64,000 nucleotides of DNA, from NCBI RefSeq assembly GCF_900110425.1, contig NZ_FODS01000015.1, positions 1 through 64,000 on the forward strand, read 5' to 3'. The position numbers and the translations under genes were made by a program. The stretch comes from Salinihabitans flavidus (lineage in GTDB: Bacteria; Pseudomonadota; Alphaproteobacteria; Rhodobacterales; Rhodobacteraceae). Of the stretch, positions 1-8,960 are shown in pieces (position 1 is the first letter of the stretch; the number at the start of each line of letters is the position of its first letter). The notes beneath the pieces are model-generated. The model did no database searches and had not been told where the DNA came from. It saw nothing but the letters and a program-made list of their open reading frames with translations.

Positions 1-248
1 AGCCCCTTTAGACCGGCGTTATCCAGCATGGCATCGGCCAGGAGACGCTTGAGTTCGGCATTCTCCGCCTCAAGATCCTTCAGGCGGCGCAGCTCGGACA
101 CCGTCATGCCGCCATACTTGGCCTTCCACTTATACAGCGTAGCATCCGACATGCCGTGCTTGCGGCACAGCTCCGAGACCTTCGCCCCGGCCGCATACTC
201 CTGCAGAATCCCCACGATCTGTTCTTCGGTGAAACGTGATTTGCGCAT
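1..248 (-). CDS. IS3-family transposase OrfA, partial
   Basis: This frame encodes the N-terminal helix-turn-helix protein of an IS3-family element, which binds the element's ends and is normally fused by frameshifting to the OrfB catalytic part. It starts MRKSRFTEEQIVGIL. The helix-turn-helix follows (CRKHGMSDATLYKWK, about residues 30-44), and then a leucine-zipper-like stretch (LRRLKDLEAENAELKRLL, about 53-70), the standard OrfA order. The start at 248 is the only ATG at the domain beginning. About 82 codons are visible and the 3' end lies outside the window. The family is certain; whether the element is intact is unknown. Confidence 0.9.
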   Translation of the reverse strand, partial: MRKSRFTEEQIVGILQEYAAGAKVSELCRKHGMSDATLYKWKAKYGGMTVSELRRLKDLEAENAELKRLLADAMLDNAGLKG

Positions 249-327
249 CGTCTGTTCTCCTTGTCGTTTTGAACGTTACGAGAACAAACTCTACTTTTGA
301 ATGGCCCGGTTTTTGGGGGGCAGGTCA
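1..327 (-). mobile_element. End of an IS3-family insertion sequence (cut by window edge)
   Basis: The minus strand starts near 327 with TGACCTGCCCCCCAAAAACC, which looks like an IS3-family terminal inverted repeat. About 80 bp inside it begins an OrfA-type transposase gene. The element continues beyond position 1, so the second end, the OrfB frame and any target duplication cannot be seen. The outer boundary is inferred from the repeat-like sequence only. Confidence 0.7.
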
Positions 328-425
328 AGCAGGACCAGCGCTTCGCAAGCTGGACCGGTGTGATGGACGGAGGCACTTCCGTGCCACCGCTTCTTTTGCA
401 TCTGAACGTGTTCATAAAAGAATGC

Positions 426-596
426 TCAGTCGTCGCCTGTTTGACGGCGCTCAAAGTGTTCTACGGATTCCTTAGGAATTCGAAGAAGGCGCCCGACTCG
501 AAAAGCTTGCAATTCTCCTGAGATTATTGCGTTTCTGATGGTATTGCTGCAGCAATTCCAGCGCTCTGCGAGCTGCTGAGGCGTGTAAATGTGCAT
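426..596 (-). CDS. Small excisionase-like helix-turn-helix protein
   Basis: A 56-residue protein consisting of a single MerR/excisionase-type winged helix (HTH_17). It reads YTPQQLAERWNCCSNTIRNA, then a GELQAFRVGRLLRIPKE wing typical of AlpA/Xis-like proteins. The ATG at 596 sits right at the domain start; an in-frame extension to 629 adds only an 11-residue basic tail. Such proteins act as recombination directionality factors or small regulators in integrated elements. Here it stands alone between IS debris, so it is probably left over from a lost element. The partner recombinase is not visible. Confidence 0.6.
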   Translation of the reverse strand: MHIYTPQQLAERWNCCSNTIRNAIISGELQAFRVGRLLRIPKESVEHFERRQTGDD

Positions 597-1002
597 TTTA
601 CTTCTCCTATTGGCACTGGGGCGAGACAAGTCGTGTCTCGGAGCGACACTCGAGGCCGCGTCAGGTAAAACGTGCTGGAAAAGAGAGTGGAAAAAGCCAG
701 GTTAGGTTTTGTAGTTTTTCACCTTTCAGTAGGTCTGCTCCTGGTCAATATTCCAACGATAGCTTTGAAGTTTCGTTGATCCCCATTTTTATTCCTTTAG
801 GACGCTCTCGGTTCTCTTAATCCGTGCCACTAAGGTACGAATGGATGTTCGAGTAATCAAGTAATTTATTGTGGAAAAACAGTACTTTATTTACTTCGTG
901 TGAATTCGAAATGGCCAATATCGTTAGATTCACTATTTGCCCGAGCCTCGGCGTTGTTGCGTAACTCGTGCATTGGGCATGAGAGCCCCTTTCCCGTCAG
1001 CA

Positions 1003-1266
1003 TTAGGCTCTGCGAACGATCTCGGCCGTTCCGAGGGTGTTGAGGCGGTTCATGAGTACGACGCGGATGCGGATGTGAATTTTGGAGGTTTTGGGGATCG
1101 GGTCTCGTGCCGCGAGGCGTTCTCCGAAGGCTTTCAAGCAGCGCATCTTGGCTGCGATCCGTCTGCGGGCATGGTATCCTGTCCAGTGCTTCCAGAAGGC
1201 CAGTAGTGCTGTGTAGCGCGCAGGGTGTCGTCGCTGGCGAGTGCGGCCTGGCAGTTCTCTTTCCAC
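1003..1266 (-). pseudogene. Remnant of a DDE transposase C-terminus
   Basis: The minus frame contains LAFWKHWTGYHARRRIAAKM followed by RCLKAFGERLAARDP and, before the stop, LMNRLNTLGTAEIVRRA. This resembles the C-terminal end of IS5/IS1182-like DDE transposases, where the last catalytic helix is followed by an LMNRFNALGTAEIVRVA-type tail. The upstream part of the gene cannot be followed in one frame, so I treat it as a decayed fragment. The family assignment is from memory of the C-terminal motif and is tentative. Confidence 0.4.
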
Positions 1267-1630
1267 GCTTGGCCGTTCTTTTGGTCGGTATGTTCGGGGT
1301 GTCGCCGTGTAGGGGTGTCGGATTCTCGGGGGTCAGTAGACCGGCGCAGCCAACGGCGACGTGCCGTCGAACCAACCGGGAGCAGAACGGTATCCTGTGT
1401 TGCTTCACCAGGCTCTGGGAGAAAATTGCGAATGATGTCCATGCAGGGATCCTTCGACACAGTCGAAGACATCGAGTGAAAATTTTCATATTTCTGTCCT
1501 TGTGGGGACCGCCGTTCGTGGCGGCCTCAGACGCTCGGCCTCCCACCTTTTTTCCAAGCGGATGGTGCATCCGGCTGCCTTGAGCAGCTGAAATTGATAC
1601 GGTCAGTGCATGTGTTTTTCTTGGGCACAT

Positions 1631-1674
1631 TTTTTCCTGTCGTGCTCTCGCAAAGAAGAGCACGACAGGAAAAA
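1631..1674. repeat. Perfect 18-bp inverted repeat, 8-nt loop
   Basis: Positions 1631-1648 are the exact reverse complement of 1657-1674, separated by CGCAAAGA. The stem starts TTTTTCCTGTCG and is AT-rich at its base. It has no adjacent intact gene to terminate. It could be a bidirectional terminator left from a lost gene, or an element end. Confidence 0.75.
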
Positions 1675-2078
1675 TCCAGCCGATAGTTTTTTAGAAGAAC
1701 GCAGGTGAGCCCGCTGATCAGCATGTTCATCTGCGGAAGTGTTTCTTCCTGAATTTCTGGGGCCGTGCCACGCCCAGAAATTGATACGTCGTCGAGAAGC
1801 CCGTCGCAGAATTCTGAGCTGTGTAAAATTTTCGCAGGAATTTTTTCATACCCAATCGCACGAAATCCACACGGCTATGGGGTTGCTACCATTGAACGGA
1901 GCGACCGAACCAAGATCTGTCAAAAACCGATGGAATGTGCTACCTTGTCTTCGCAGGTCATGGCCAGTCCAAGCGTGGATTCGTCGCCAGATGCGAACGA
2001 TGAAGGCGTAAAAACCAAAGCGCGGTTCAATGAACCTTTTTCGTGTTTCGACGCTTTCAGCTAAGTCACTGAAAAATA

Positions 2079-2155
2079 TGGTAGGCCCGGAGGGACTCGA
2101 ACCCCCAACCAAAGCGTTATGAGCGCTCTGCTCTAACCAATTGAGCTACAGGCCC
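2079..2155 (-). tRNA. tRNA with CAU anticodon, probably tRNA-Ile2 (or elongator Met)
   Basis: A 77-nt cloverleaf on the minus strand with encoded CCA. The acceptor strands GGGCCTG and CGGGCCT pair with a G-U at position 1-72 and another wobble at 6-67. The D-arm is GCTCAATTGGTTAGAGC, the anticodon loop CTCATAA (anticodon at 2119-2121), and the T-arm GGGGGTTCGAGTCCCTC. A CAU anticodon fits elongator Met or the lysidine-modified Ile2 reading AUA. The C4-G69 and C5-G68 pairs match the TilS-type Ile2 pattern, but I cannot settle the identity from one sequence. Confidence 0.93.
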
Positions 2156-2262
2156 CACCTCGAGCCCTTTTGAGCGTGTCCGCGTCCCCGCGTCAAGGCT
2201 TGCCGTTGCCAATTATCGGGTGATGGTCTAGTGCCAGCGCGAGATTGCGTTTGGAGATGGCA

Positions 2263-3309
2263 ATGGGCAACGGCAGGAATGGCATCACCTATGCGGATGC
2301 GGGCGTGGACATTGACGCGGGCAACGCTTTGGTGGATCGGATAAAGCCGGCAGCCAAACGAACCGACAGACCGGGAGTCATGGCAGGGCTCGGCGGGTTC
2401 GGGGCGCTTTTCGATCTGAAAGCGGCCGGATATGTTGATCCGGTTCTGGTGGCGGCAACCGACGGGGTGGGCACCAAACTGCGCATAGCCATCGACACCG
2501 GAAATTTGGATGGCGTGGGCATCGACCTTGTCGCGATGTGCGTGAATGATCTTGTCTGCCAGGGGGCCGAACCGCTTTTCTTTCTTGACTATTTTGCGAC
2601 GGGAAAACTCGAACCCGAGAATGCGGCGCGGATCATTGAAGGTATCGCGGAAGGGTGCGCGCAATCCGGATGCGCACTGATCGGTGGCGAAACGGCAGAA
2701 ATGCCCGGCATGTATGAGGCAGGCGATTTCGATCTTGCAGGGTTTGCCGTGGGCGCGATGGAGCGGGGTGCAGCTCTGCCCGCCGAGGTGGCCGAGGGTG
2801 ATGTGCTGCTTGGACTGGCCTCGAACGGAGTTCATTCCAATGGCTATTCTCTTGTTCGCAAGCTGGTGGAGGTGTCGGGTCTTGGCTGGGATGACACCTG
2901 CCCCTTCGACAAAGGACCGCTTGGCGCGGCGCTACTGACACCAACGCGGCTCTACGTCCGGCAAGCGCTGTCTGCGGTGCGCGCAGGGGGTGTTCATGCG
3001 CTGGCCCATATCACTGGCGGAGGCCTGACAGAAAATTTGCCGCGGGTTCTGCCCGACGGTCTGGGTGCTGAGGTTGACCTTGCATCGTGGACTTTGCCGC
3101 CGGTGTTCCGCTGGTTGGCGGAGACCGGAGGTTTGGCGGAGACCGAACTTCTCAAGACTTTCAATAGCGGCATAGGGATGGTTCTCGCCGTGGATGAAGA
3201 CCGGGCGGAAGCGCTTGAGGGATTGCTCGTTGAAGCAGGTGAGAGCGTACATCGCATCGGGCGAATTACGCAGGGCAAGGGAGTGCGGTACACGGGGTCG
3301 CTCCTTTGA
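2263..3309 (+). CDS. purM: Phosphoribosylformylglycinamidine cyclo-ligase
   Basis: PurM (AIR synthetase) closes the imidazole ring of FGAM with ATP in the fifth step of purine synthesis, in the cytosol. The 348-residue protein has the family hallmarks: [16 protein letters not shown] at the start, [39 protein letters not shown]-type sequence around [11 protein letters not shown], and [17 protein letters not shown] chose the ATG at 2263 because a GGAG sits about 6 nt upstream (2253-2256); ATG 2257 and TTG 2245 are alternatives. The stop overlaps the purN start, so the two genes are translationally coupled. Length is normal. Confidence 0.97.
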   Translation: MGNGRNGITYADAGVDIDAGNALVDRIKPAAKRTDRPGVMAGLGGFGALFDLKAAGYVDPVLVAATDGVGTKLRIAIDTGNLDGVGIDLVAMCVNDLVCQGAEPLFFLDYFATGKLEPENAARIIEGIAEGCAQSGCALIGGETAEMPGMYEAGDFDLAGFAVGAMERGAALPAEVAEGDVLLGLASNGVHSNGYSLVRKLVEVSGLGWDDTCPFDKGPLGAALLTPTRLYVRQALSAVRAGGVHALAHITGGGLTENLPRVLPDGLGAEVDLASWTLPPVFRWLAETGGLAETELLKTFNSGIGMVLAVDEDRAEALEGLLVEAGESVHRIGRITQGKGVRYTGSLL

Positions 3310-3896
3310 CGAAAAGGGTTGCGATATTCATTTCGGGTGGCGGCTCCAACATGGTCACATTGGTGCGCTCGATGACAGGTTGTCATCCGGCGCGGCCCGT
3401 TCTCGTCCTGTCGAATGATCCGGATGCAGGAGGGCTTGAAAAGGCCGCGGAGATGGGAATAGCGACTGCGGTTGTCGATCACCGCCCTTTCATGGGGGAT
3501 CGAGCATCTTTCGAAGCGGCGCTTCAGGCGGAACTCGACAAGGTGCGGCCCGATCTCCTTTGTCTGGCCGGTTTCATGCGGGTACTGACGGAAGGATTCG
3601 TCGCACGATGGGAGGGACGGATGCTGAATATTCACCCATCGCTTCTTCCGAAATATCGCGGTCTGCATACGCATCGGCGTGTGCTGGAGGCTGGCGATAC
3701 CGAACATGGCTGTACAGTGCACCTTGTCACACCGGCGCTCGATGACGGTCCGATTCTCGGGCAGGCGCGGGTGCCGGTTATGGCGGGCGACACGCCCGAA
3801 ACACTTGCCGGGCGCGTGCTGGAGCAGGAACACAGGCTTTACCCTGCTGTGCTGCGGCGTTTTGCCGGTGGTGACCGCACGCCACTCTATCTCTGA
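3306..3896 (+). CDS. purN: Phosphoribosylglycinamide formyltransferase
   Basis: PurN transfers the formyl group of 10-formyltetrahydrofolate to GAR in purine synthesis. The 196-residue sequence begins with the phosphate-binding [12 protein letters not shown] and contains the catalytic stretch [18 protein letters not shown], with the conserved Asn and His, and [17 protein letters not shown], with the conserved Asp. The start is a TTG at 3306 that overlaps the purM TGA (TTGA), consistent with coupled expression. purM-purN adjacency is common in alphaproteobacteria. Nothing unusual apart from the TTG start. Confidence 0.97.
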   Translation: MTKRVAIFISGGGSNMVTLVRSMTGCHPARPVLVLSNDPDAGGLEKAAEMGIATAVVDHRPFMGDRASFEAALQAELDKVRPDLLCLAGFMRVLTEGFVARWEGRMLNIHPSLLPKYRGLHTHRRVLEAGDTEHGCTVHLVTPALDDGPILGQARVPVMAGDTPETLAGRVLEQEHRLYPAVLRRFAGGDRTPLYL

Positions 3897-3979
3897 AGGG
3901 CGGATTTGCCTTTCTGCGGATTTGCACGTAAGCCTTGCGGGTGAGCTATCATAAAAACAATGACCAAAGTGGTCCCTTC

Positions 3980-5140
3980 ATGAAAACACTTACGACGACA
4001 CAGGATCTGGCCGCCTTTTGCGAAAGGGCGCGGCAGCACCCCTATGTCACGATCGACACGGAATTCATTCGTGAACGCACCTATTATTCAAAGCTCTGCC
4101 TGATCCAGATGGCCTTTCCCGGCGATGGCGAGGATGACGCCGTCCTGGTCGATCCCCTCGCGGATGACCTATCGCTTGAGCCGCTTTATGAACTCTTTCG
4201 CGATAGCAAAGTGGTAAAGGTTTTTCACGCCGCACGGCAGGATCTCGAAATCTTCTATGTCGAGGCGGGCGTGTTTCCCGAACCGCTTTTTGATACCCAG
4301 GTGGCGGCGATGGTCTGCGGTTTCGGAGAGCAGGTGGGCTACGAGACGCTGGTGCGCAAGATCGCAAAACAACCGCTCGACAAATCCTCACGTTTTACGG
4401 ACTGGGCGCGCCGTCCGCTGACAGAAGCGCAAAAAACCTATGCACTGGCCGATGTGACCCATCTGCGGCAGATTTACGAGCATCTGGCTGACAAGCTGGA
4501 AAAAACCGGGCGGGCGCATTGGGTTGCAGAAGAGCTTCGGACACTGACCCATCCGGATACCTATATCGTCAAACCGTCAGAGGCCTGGCAAAGGGTAAAG
4601 ACGCGCAACACCTCGCCTCGCTTTCTCGCGATAGTGCGAGAGTTGGCGCGGTTCAGAGAGGGTTATGCCCAGAGCCGCAATATTCCGCGCAGCCGGGTTT
4701 ACAAGGACGATGCCATGCTTGAATTGGCTTCGACCAAACCGCAGAACATGACGGATCTGGGACGTTCGCGCCTTCTGCTGCGGGAAGCGCGGCGGGGGGA
4801 GATTGCCGAGGGTATTCTCAAAGCGGTGCAGGAGGCACAGAATTGTCCGCAGGAGGATCTGCCGAAGGTCGATACCTCGCGCGATAAGTTGCAGGTGAAC
4901 CCGGCGTTGGCCGATCTTCTGCGTGTCCTGTTGAAGGCCAAGACCGAAAGCGCGGGCGTGGCGTCAAGGTTGATTGCCCCGGCGGCGGATCTTGACGCGA
5001 TCGCAGCCGGGCAGCGTGATGTCTCAGCGCTAAGTGGCTGGCGGCGTGAGGTCTTTGGAGAGGATGCGATACGGCTCTGCGAAGGGGAGATTGCGTTGGC
5101 CGCAAAAGGAAGTGCCGTGAAAATCGTTCCGCTAACCTGA
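3980..5140 (+). CDS. rnd: Ribonuclease D
   Basis: RNase D is a 3'-5' exoribonuclease of the DEDD superfamily that trims tRNA and other stable RNAs. The 386-residue protein carries the Exo I motif IDTEFIRERTYYSKL (D and E metal ligands, about residues 21-35), VFHAARQDLEIFY (Exo II), and YALADVTHLRQIYEHL (Exo III with the catalytic Tyr/Asp). The C-terminal half (about 210-386) holds HRDC-like helices. The ATG at 3980 places the DEDD domain at the N-terminus; the 15-residue extension to 3935 has no conserved content. It follows purN on the same strand after 83 bp. Confidence 0.95.
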   Translation: MKTLTTTQDLAAFCERARQHPYVTIDTEFIRERTYYSKLCLIQMAFPGDGEDDAVLVDPLADDLSLEPLYELFRDSKVVKVFHAARQDLEIFYVEAGVFPEPLFDTQVAAMVCGFGEQVGYETLVRKIAKQPLDKSSRFTDWARRPLTEAQKTYALADVTHLRQIYEHLADKLEKTGRAHWVAEELRTLTHPDTYIVKPSEAWQRVKTRNTSPRFLAIVRELARFREGYAQSRNIPRSRVYKDDAMLELASTKPQNMTDLGRSRLLLREARRGEIAEGILKAVQEAQNCPQEDLPKVDTSRDKLQVNPALADLLRVLLKAKTESAGVASRLIAPAADLDAIAAGQRDVSALSGWRREVFGEDAIRLCEGEIALAAKGSAVKIVPLT

Positions 5141-5244
5141 ATTTGCAGTCGATCGAGGTAATCAGGAGGCGTGCCTGAAGCCCCGTTTGAAGAGTTACGA
5201 CACATCGGGCCGATGCCCCCAAATACTCTTTTTCGGACGGTGCC

Positions 5245-5754
5245 TTAGCGGCGACGGGACTCGAGTGCGTTCGCCGCGCCGGAGACGCGGATCACCCGCA
5301 CTCCCTGAAGCTGTTGTCGGGTAAGGTTCCGCGCGGCGTGCAGTTCTCGTGAAAATTCCCGCCCGACTCGCGCGTTGCCTGTTGGATGAACACCAAGAAA
5401 CCGAAAGCTCAGAACGCCGTCGACCGGCTCTCCGTCATTCAGGGCCTCAAGCTTCAGAGAGTGGACTCCCTGCCTGGCAGCTATCCCGGTGACATTCACG
5501 ATAGCGCCGCCCGGTGTCCGCTCAATCTCGAGATCCGATATGCGCTGCACTGGCGTGCCAGCATAAACCACCTCCCGCCGGAGGGAGAGGCGGTTACGTT
5601 GCGGTATGAGGGGGTTGGTGTTTTCCGCCGACTCAACCGGCGCCGATCGGGCACCACCAAACCAGTTGAACGGGTTGAGAACCGAGTCCCGAACGCCGTC
5701 GCACCCGGACAGCACAACAGATGATGTCAGAAGGACCAACAGGGATTTGCGCAT
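5245..5754 (-). CDS. Predicted outer-surface lipoprotein of unknown function
   Basis: A 169-residue protein with a short lipoprotein signal: MRKSLLVLLTSSVVLSGC, with the lipobox LSGC and Cys18 as the likely acylated residue. The rest is soluble, starting with a PFNWFGG segment and predicted beta-rich (RREVVYAGTPVQRISDLEIE, GGAIVNVTGIA), ending in basic residues. I recognise it only as a conserved Rhodobacteraceae-type lipoprotein. It is convergent with rnd and divergent from sufE, so it is a single-gene unit. No function is proposed. Confidence 0.8.
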   Translation of the reverse strand: MRKSLLVLLTSSVVLSGCDGVRDSVLNPFNWFGGARSAPVESAENTNPLIPQRNRLSLRREVVYAGTPVQRISDLEIERTPGGAIVNVTGIAARQGVHSLKLEALNDGEPVDGVLSFRFLGVHPTGNARVGREFSRELHAARNLTRQQLQGVRVIRVSGAANALESRRR

Positions 5755-5880
5755 ACCAACCGCCTCGCTCGCTTTGCCCTTGGGTTATCGCATCGGGCCG
5801 CGCTTGAAAAGCGCCAAGACGGGTCTGGACCTTTGAAGTCGCCGCGCTTAGGTCTGCGGAGAGGTGAAAAAGGACAGCAT

Positions 5881-6291
5881 ATGGCAAGCGCAGCCTTCGA
5901 AGAAATTGTAGAGGATTTCGAATTCCTGGACGATTGGGAAGATCGCTATCGCTATGTGATTGAACAAGGGAAAGCGATGGACCCGCTTGACGATGCGCTC
6001 AAGGTGCCTGCCACGAAGGTGGACGGTTGTGCCAGTCAGGTTTGGCTTTATCCGCATATTGACGAGGGGGTATTCCGCTTTGACGGCGACAGCGATGCGA
6101 TGATCGTGCGTGGCCTGATTGCGGTTCTTCGAAAGCTCTACAACGGCCTTCCTGTCGCCGACGTGTTGAAGGTGGATGCGCGCGCCGAGATGGAACGTCT
6201 GGGGCTGAATGAACACTTGTCCTCGCAACGCTCCAACGGCCTGCGCGCAATGATCGAACGGATTCGCTTGGTCGCAGGTGAGACGGTCTGA
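5881..6291 (+). CDS. sufE: SufE-family sulfur acceptor protein
   Basis: SufE accepts persulfide sulfur from the cysteine desulfurase SufS and stimulates Fe-S cluster assembly. The 136-residue protein has the full family layout: an N-terminal helix (FEEIVEDFEFLDDWEDRYRY), the active-site loop TKVDGCASQVWLYP with the reactive Cys at about residue 51, and the C-terminal LSSQRSNGLRAMIERI. The start is the ATG at 5881. It stands alone, away from a suf operon, as often seen in alphaproteobacteria. Length and motifs are normal. Confidence 0.95.
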   Translation: MASAAFEEIVEDFEFLDDWEDRYRYVIEQGKAMDPLDDALKVPATKVDGCASQVWLYPHIDEGVFRFDGDSDAMIVRGLIAVLRKLYNGLPVADVLKVDARAEMERLGLNEHLSSQRSNGLRAMIERIRLVAGETV

Positions 6292-6295
6292 AGCT

Positions 6296-6523
6296 TCAGG
6301 TGCCGTCGCGCGTCCGGTAGTGGTTCAGGACATAGACACGAATGGCTGAGGCAAGGCCCGTATCAAGCTCTCGTTCAGCGTCAATTTTGGCAGCGAGTGC
6401 ATTGATAGGAATGGATTTTTCCAAAGCGATTTCACGGAAAGCCTGCCAGAACTCGTTTTCGAGCGTGACACTTGTGCGATGTCCCTGCAAGGTCAATGAG
6501 CGCTTGACGGGGCCGGCGCTCAT
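6296..6523 (-). CDS. Ribbon-helix-helix domain protein
   Basis: A 75-residue protein with a ribbon-helix-helix fold of the RHH_4 kind: KRSLTLQGHRTSVTLENEFW supplies the DNA-contacting strand and first helix, followed by IALEKSIPINALAAKID and a C-terminal SAIRVYVLNHYR. It may be a small transcriptional regulator. Its ATG overlaps the stop of the DUF4169 gene (ATGA), so it is the last gene of the fumC-DUF4169-RHH unit. This trio recurs in Rhodobacteraceae, but the target is unknown. Confidence 0.85.
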   Translation of the reverse strand: MSAGPVKRSLTLQGHRTSVTLENEFWQAFREIALEKSIPINALAAKIDAERELDTGLASAIRVYVLNHYRTRDGT

Positions 6524-6696
6524 GGCTCGCGCTTGTGACCGTCGTGATAGCGATCGGTCTTGTTGGCTTGAATTCGGTCACGGGTTTTCACGCCTTTGGA
6601 ACGGCCGAACTTGACGGCGTTTTCATCGGCGCGTGCCTTTTTCTCGGCCCACGCTTTGGTCTTGCGATACCGATTCAGGTTGACCGGTTGCGCCAT
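6520..6696 (-). CDS. DUF4169 family small basic protein
   Basis: A 58-residue, strongly basic protein beginning [20 protein letters not shown], followed by ARADENAVKFGRSK and KTDRYHDGHKREP, which matches the DUF4169 pattern. Its ATG overlaps the fumC stop (TGATG at 6694-6698) and its own stop overlaps the RHH gene, so all three are translationally coupled. No function is known for the family. The lysine/arginine-rich character suggests nucleic acid or ribosome contact, which is inference. Confidence 0.88.
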   Translation of the reverse strand: MAQPVNLNRYRKTKAWAEKKARADENAVKFGRSKGVKTRDRIQANKTDRYHDGHKREP

Positions 6697-8090
6697 CAGT
6701 CTTTCGGTCCGATCATCTCTTCGGGGCGGACAACGCGCTCGAATGTCTCCGCATCGACAAAACCGAGGTTGATCGCTTCCTCCTTCAGGGTGGTGCCATT
6801 CTTATGCGCGGTCTTGGCCACTTTGGTGGCGTTGTCGTACCCGATTGTGGGCGCCAGCGCCGTGACCAGCATCAGGCTTTCCTGCATCAATTTCTCGATG
6901 CGCGGTTCGTTGGCCTCGATCCCCAGCAGCATCCGCTCGGTGAAGCTGTCCGTTGCATCGCCCAGAAGCTGAATGGATTGAAGAAGGTTGTAGGCCATCA
7001 TCGGATTGTAGACGTTTAGCTCGAAATGTCCTTGGCTGCCTGCGAATTTAATGGCGGCATCATTGCCCATAATATGCGCAGCCACCTGGGTCATGGCCTC
7101 GGCCTGCGTCGGATTGACCTTGCCCGGCATGATCGAAGAGCCTGGCTCATTTTCCGGCAGGATCAATTCGCCCAGTCCTGAACGGGGCCCGGAACCCAGA
7201 AAACGGATGTCATTGGCGATCTTGTAGCAAGACCCGGCGACCGTGGCGAGCGCGCCGGACATGAACACCATCGCATCATGTGCGGCCAGCGATTCAAATT
7301 TGTTGGGCGCGGTCACAAAGGGCAGATCGGTGATCTCTGCCATGTTTGCGGCCACTTTTTCGCCCCATCCTTTGGGAGTGTTGAGGCCGGTGCCTACGGC
7401 GGTGCCACCCTGCGCCAGTTCATAGATACCCGGCAGGGTTGCCTTGACACGGTCGAGTCCCATGCGGATCTGATGGGCATAGCCCGAGAATTCCTGCCCG
7501 AGGGTGAGCGGCGTGGCGTCCTGTGTATGGGTGCGCCCGATCTTGATAATGTCCTTGAACTCCTCGGACTTTCGCTCAAGTCCGGCCAGCAGCTTCTCCA
7601 AACCCGGCAAAAGCACGTCGCGCACGCTCATGGCGGCGGCGATATGCATGGCGGTGGGGAAGGTGTCGTTGGAGCTCTGTCCCATGTTGCAGTGATCGTT
7701 CGGGTGAACCGGATCCTTGCTGCCAATGGTGCCGCCCATGATCTCGATCGCTCGGTTGGCGATCACCTCGTTGGCATTCATATTGGATTGTGTGCCGGAC
7801 CCCGTTTGCCAGACGACAAGCGGAAAGTTATCGTCGAACTTACCCTCAATCACCTCACCGGCGGCCTGGATGATGGCCTCCGCGCGTTCTGCATCGAGAT
7901 TGCCCAGCTCCCTGTTGGCCAGAGCGCAAGCCTTCTTGATCACGCCGAGGGCGCGCACGATGGCCACGGGCTGCTTCTCCCATCCGATCGGGAAATTCAT
8001 AATCGAGCGCTGGGTTTGCGCTCCCCAGTATTTGTCGGCGGGAACCTCGAGCGGGCCAAAGCTGTCAGATTCGGTGCGGGTCTGGGTCAT
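6696..8090 (-). CDS. fumC: Fumarate hydratase class II
   Basis: FumC interconverts fumarate and malate in the TCA cycle without an Fe-S cluster. The 464-residue protein shows [34 protein letters not shown], the [17 protein letters not shown] loop with the catalytic His, and the signature [13 protein letters not shown]. The ATG at 8090 gives [17 protein letters not shown], the usual N-terminus; the 25-residue upstream extension is not conserved. It is the first gene of a coupled unit with DUF4169 and the RHH protein. Normal length. Confidence 0.97.
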   Translation of the reverse strand: MTQTRTESDSFGPLEVPADKYWGAQTQRSIMNFPIGWEKQPVAIVRALGVIKKACALANRELGNLDAERAEAIIQAAGEVIEGKFDDNFPLVVWQTGSGTQSNMNANEVIANRAIEIMGGTIGSKDPVHPNDHCNMGQSSNDTFPTAMHIAAAMSVRDVLLPGLEKLLAGLERKSEEFKDIIKIGRTHTQDATPLTLGQEFSGYAHQIRMGLDRVKATLPGIYELAQGGTAVGTGLNTPKGWGEKVAANMAEITDLPFVTAPNKFESLAAHDAMVFMSGALATVAGSCYKIANDIRFLGSGPRSGLGELILPENEPGSSIMPGKVNPTQAEAMTQVAAHIMGNDAAIKFAGSQGHFELNVYNPMMAYNLLQSIQLLGDATDSFTERMLLGIEANEPRIEKLMQESLMLVTALAPTIGYDNATKVAKTAHKNGTTLKEEAINLGFVDAETFERVVRPEEMIGPKD

Positions 8091-8295
8091 TTGGGATGCT
8101 CCGTCGCTTGTGTTCGGCCCTGTCATAGTCAAAGGGGTGAAAAGTGCAATCCTGTCGACAGTCAAATACCGCCTTCGTCAATATTGTAAACTGCCGGAAA
8201 ACCGCGGCGAAGAGTGCTGAGGTGGACATATCATTTCATCGTCATAGAATGTATGATGTCACGCTATGTCGTGATAAATGCGAAGGGAGTTTTCC

Positions 8296-8856
8296 GTGCT
8301 TCGTCAGTTCCGCGTTTCGTACCCGCCCGCACGCATCCTACTGGCCACATGTGTATTTCTGTGTACCTCCGGGGCGGCGCTTGCCGATGCCGCGATTGAA
8401 CGTTTCGTCGGAAGCTTTACCGGATCCGCCGGCATTGTGAGGTCTGAGGGTATGTCGACCAAGCGCGACATGAGTGTCCGCATTAGTGAAACGAAGCGTG
8501 GCTTCAACGTCACTTGGACTTCAACCAGCTATAGATCAGATGGTCGCGCGAAGGATAAGACCTATTCGATAGACTTCGCTGAGAGCGAGCGTGACGGTGT
8601 CTATGCCGCGGCGATGCAGCGTAATGTTTTTGGACATGACGGGCAGCTCGATCCGATGAAGGGGGAACCCTATGTCTGGGCACGGATCAAGAACGACACG
8701 CTGACGGTATTTTCCATGTTCGTGACGGATGATGGTGGATATGAAATGCAGCAATACAATCGCACCTTGGCAGAAGGCGGGCTGATGCTCGAATTTCACA
8801 ATTTGCTCAACGGGGAGCCGCAGCGCTCGGTAAAGACATTTCTCGAACGAGAGTGA
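8296..8856 (+). CDS. Secreted protein of unknown function
   Basis: A protein of about 186 residues with a Sec signal: a basic start (RQFRVSYPPAR), a hydrophobic core (ILLATCVFLCTSGAALA) and an ALADA cleavage site. The mature part is polar with many predicted strands (SVRISETKRGFNVTWTSTSY, KTYSIDFAESE, DTLTVFSMFV), suggesting a small beta-barrel or sandwich. I chose GTG 8296 because AAGGGAG lies just upstream; ATG 8278 is an alternative. It is transcribed away from fumC. No family recognised. Confidence 0.75.
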   Translation: MLRQFRVSYPPARILLATCVFLCTSGAALADAAIERFVGSFTGSAGIVRSEGMSTKRDMSVRISETKRGFNVTWTSTSYRSDGRAKDKTYSIDFAESERDGVYAAAMQRNVFGHDGQLDPMKGEPYVWARIKNDTLTVFSMFVTDDGGYEMQQYNRTLAEGGLMLEFHNLLNGEPQRSVKTFLERE

Positions 8857-8960
8857 GATCAGGTCGAATCAGGATGTCTTGCACCGAAAGTGCGCGGGGC
8901 ATTTGCGTTACGCTGTAAGGCTCTCGCACACCAATATTTTTGTGCATTGTACGCGGGCGT

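Larger units (their letters stand above)
597..2078. other. Long stretch with no intact gene
   Basis: I see no convincing intact gene in this 1.5 kb. Several overlapping open frames exist on both strands but none has a recognisable domain or codon pattern. It contains a transposase C-terminal remnant (about 1003-1266) and a perfect 18-bp hairpin (1631-1674). The 400 bp before the remnant are relatively AT-rich. Between the IS3 end and the tRNA, this looks like decayed mobile DNA. Confidence 0.5.

Noticed and set aside
104-454. Long minus-strand frame across the IS3 end
   Set aside because: It overlaps the well-supported OrfA frame and the element terminus, and has no domain-like content.
887-1663. 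258-codon minus-strand frame in the decayed region
   Set aside because: Sequence is low in structure, rich in Arg/Pro/His, and runs across the transposase remnant in a different frame.
2245-2262. TTG start for purM
   Set aside because: The GGAG motif lies inside this extension and fits the downstream ATG better.
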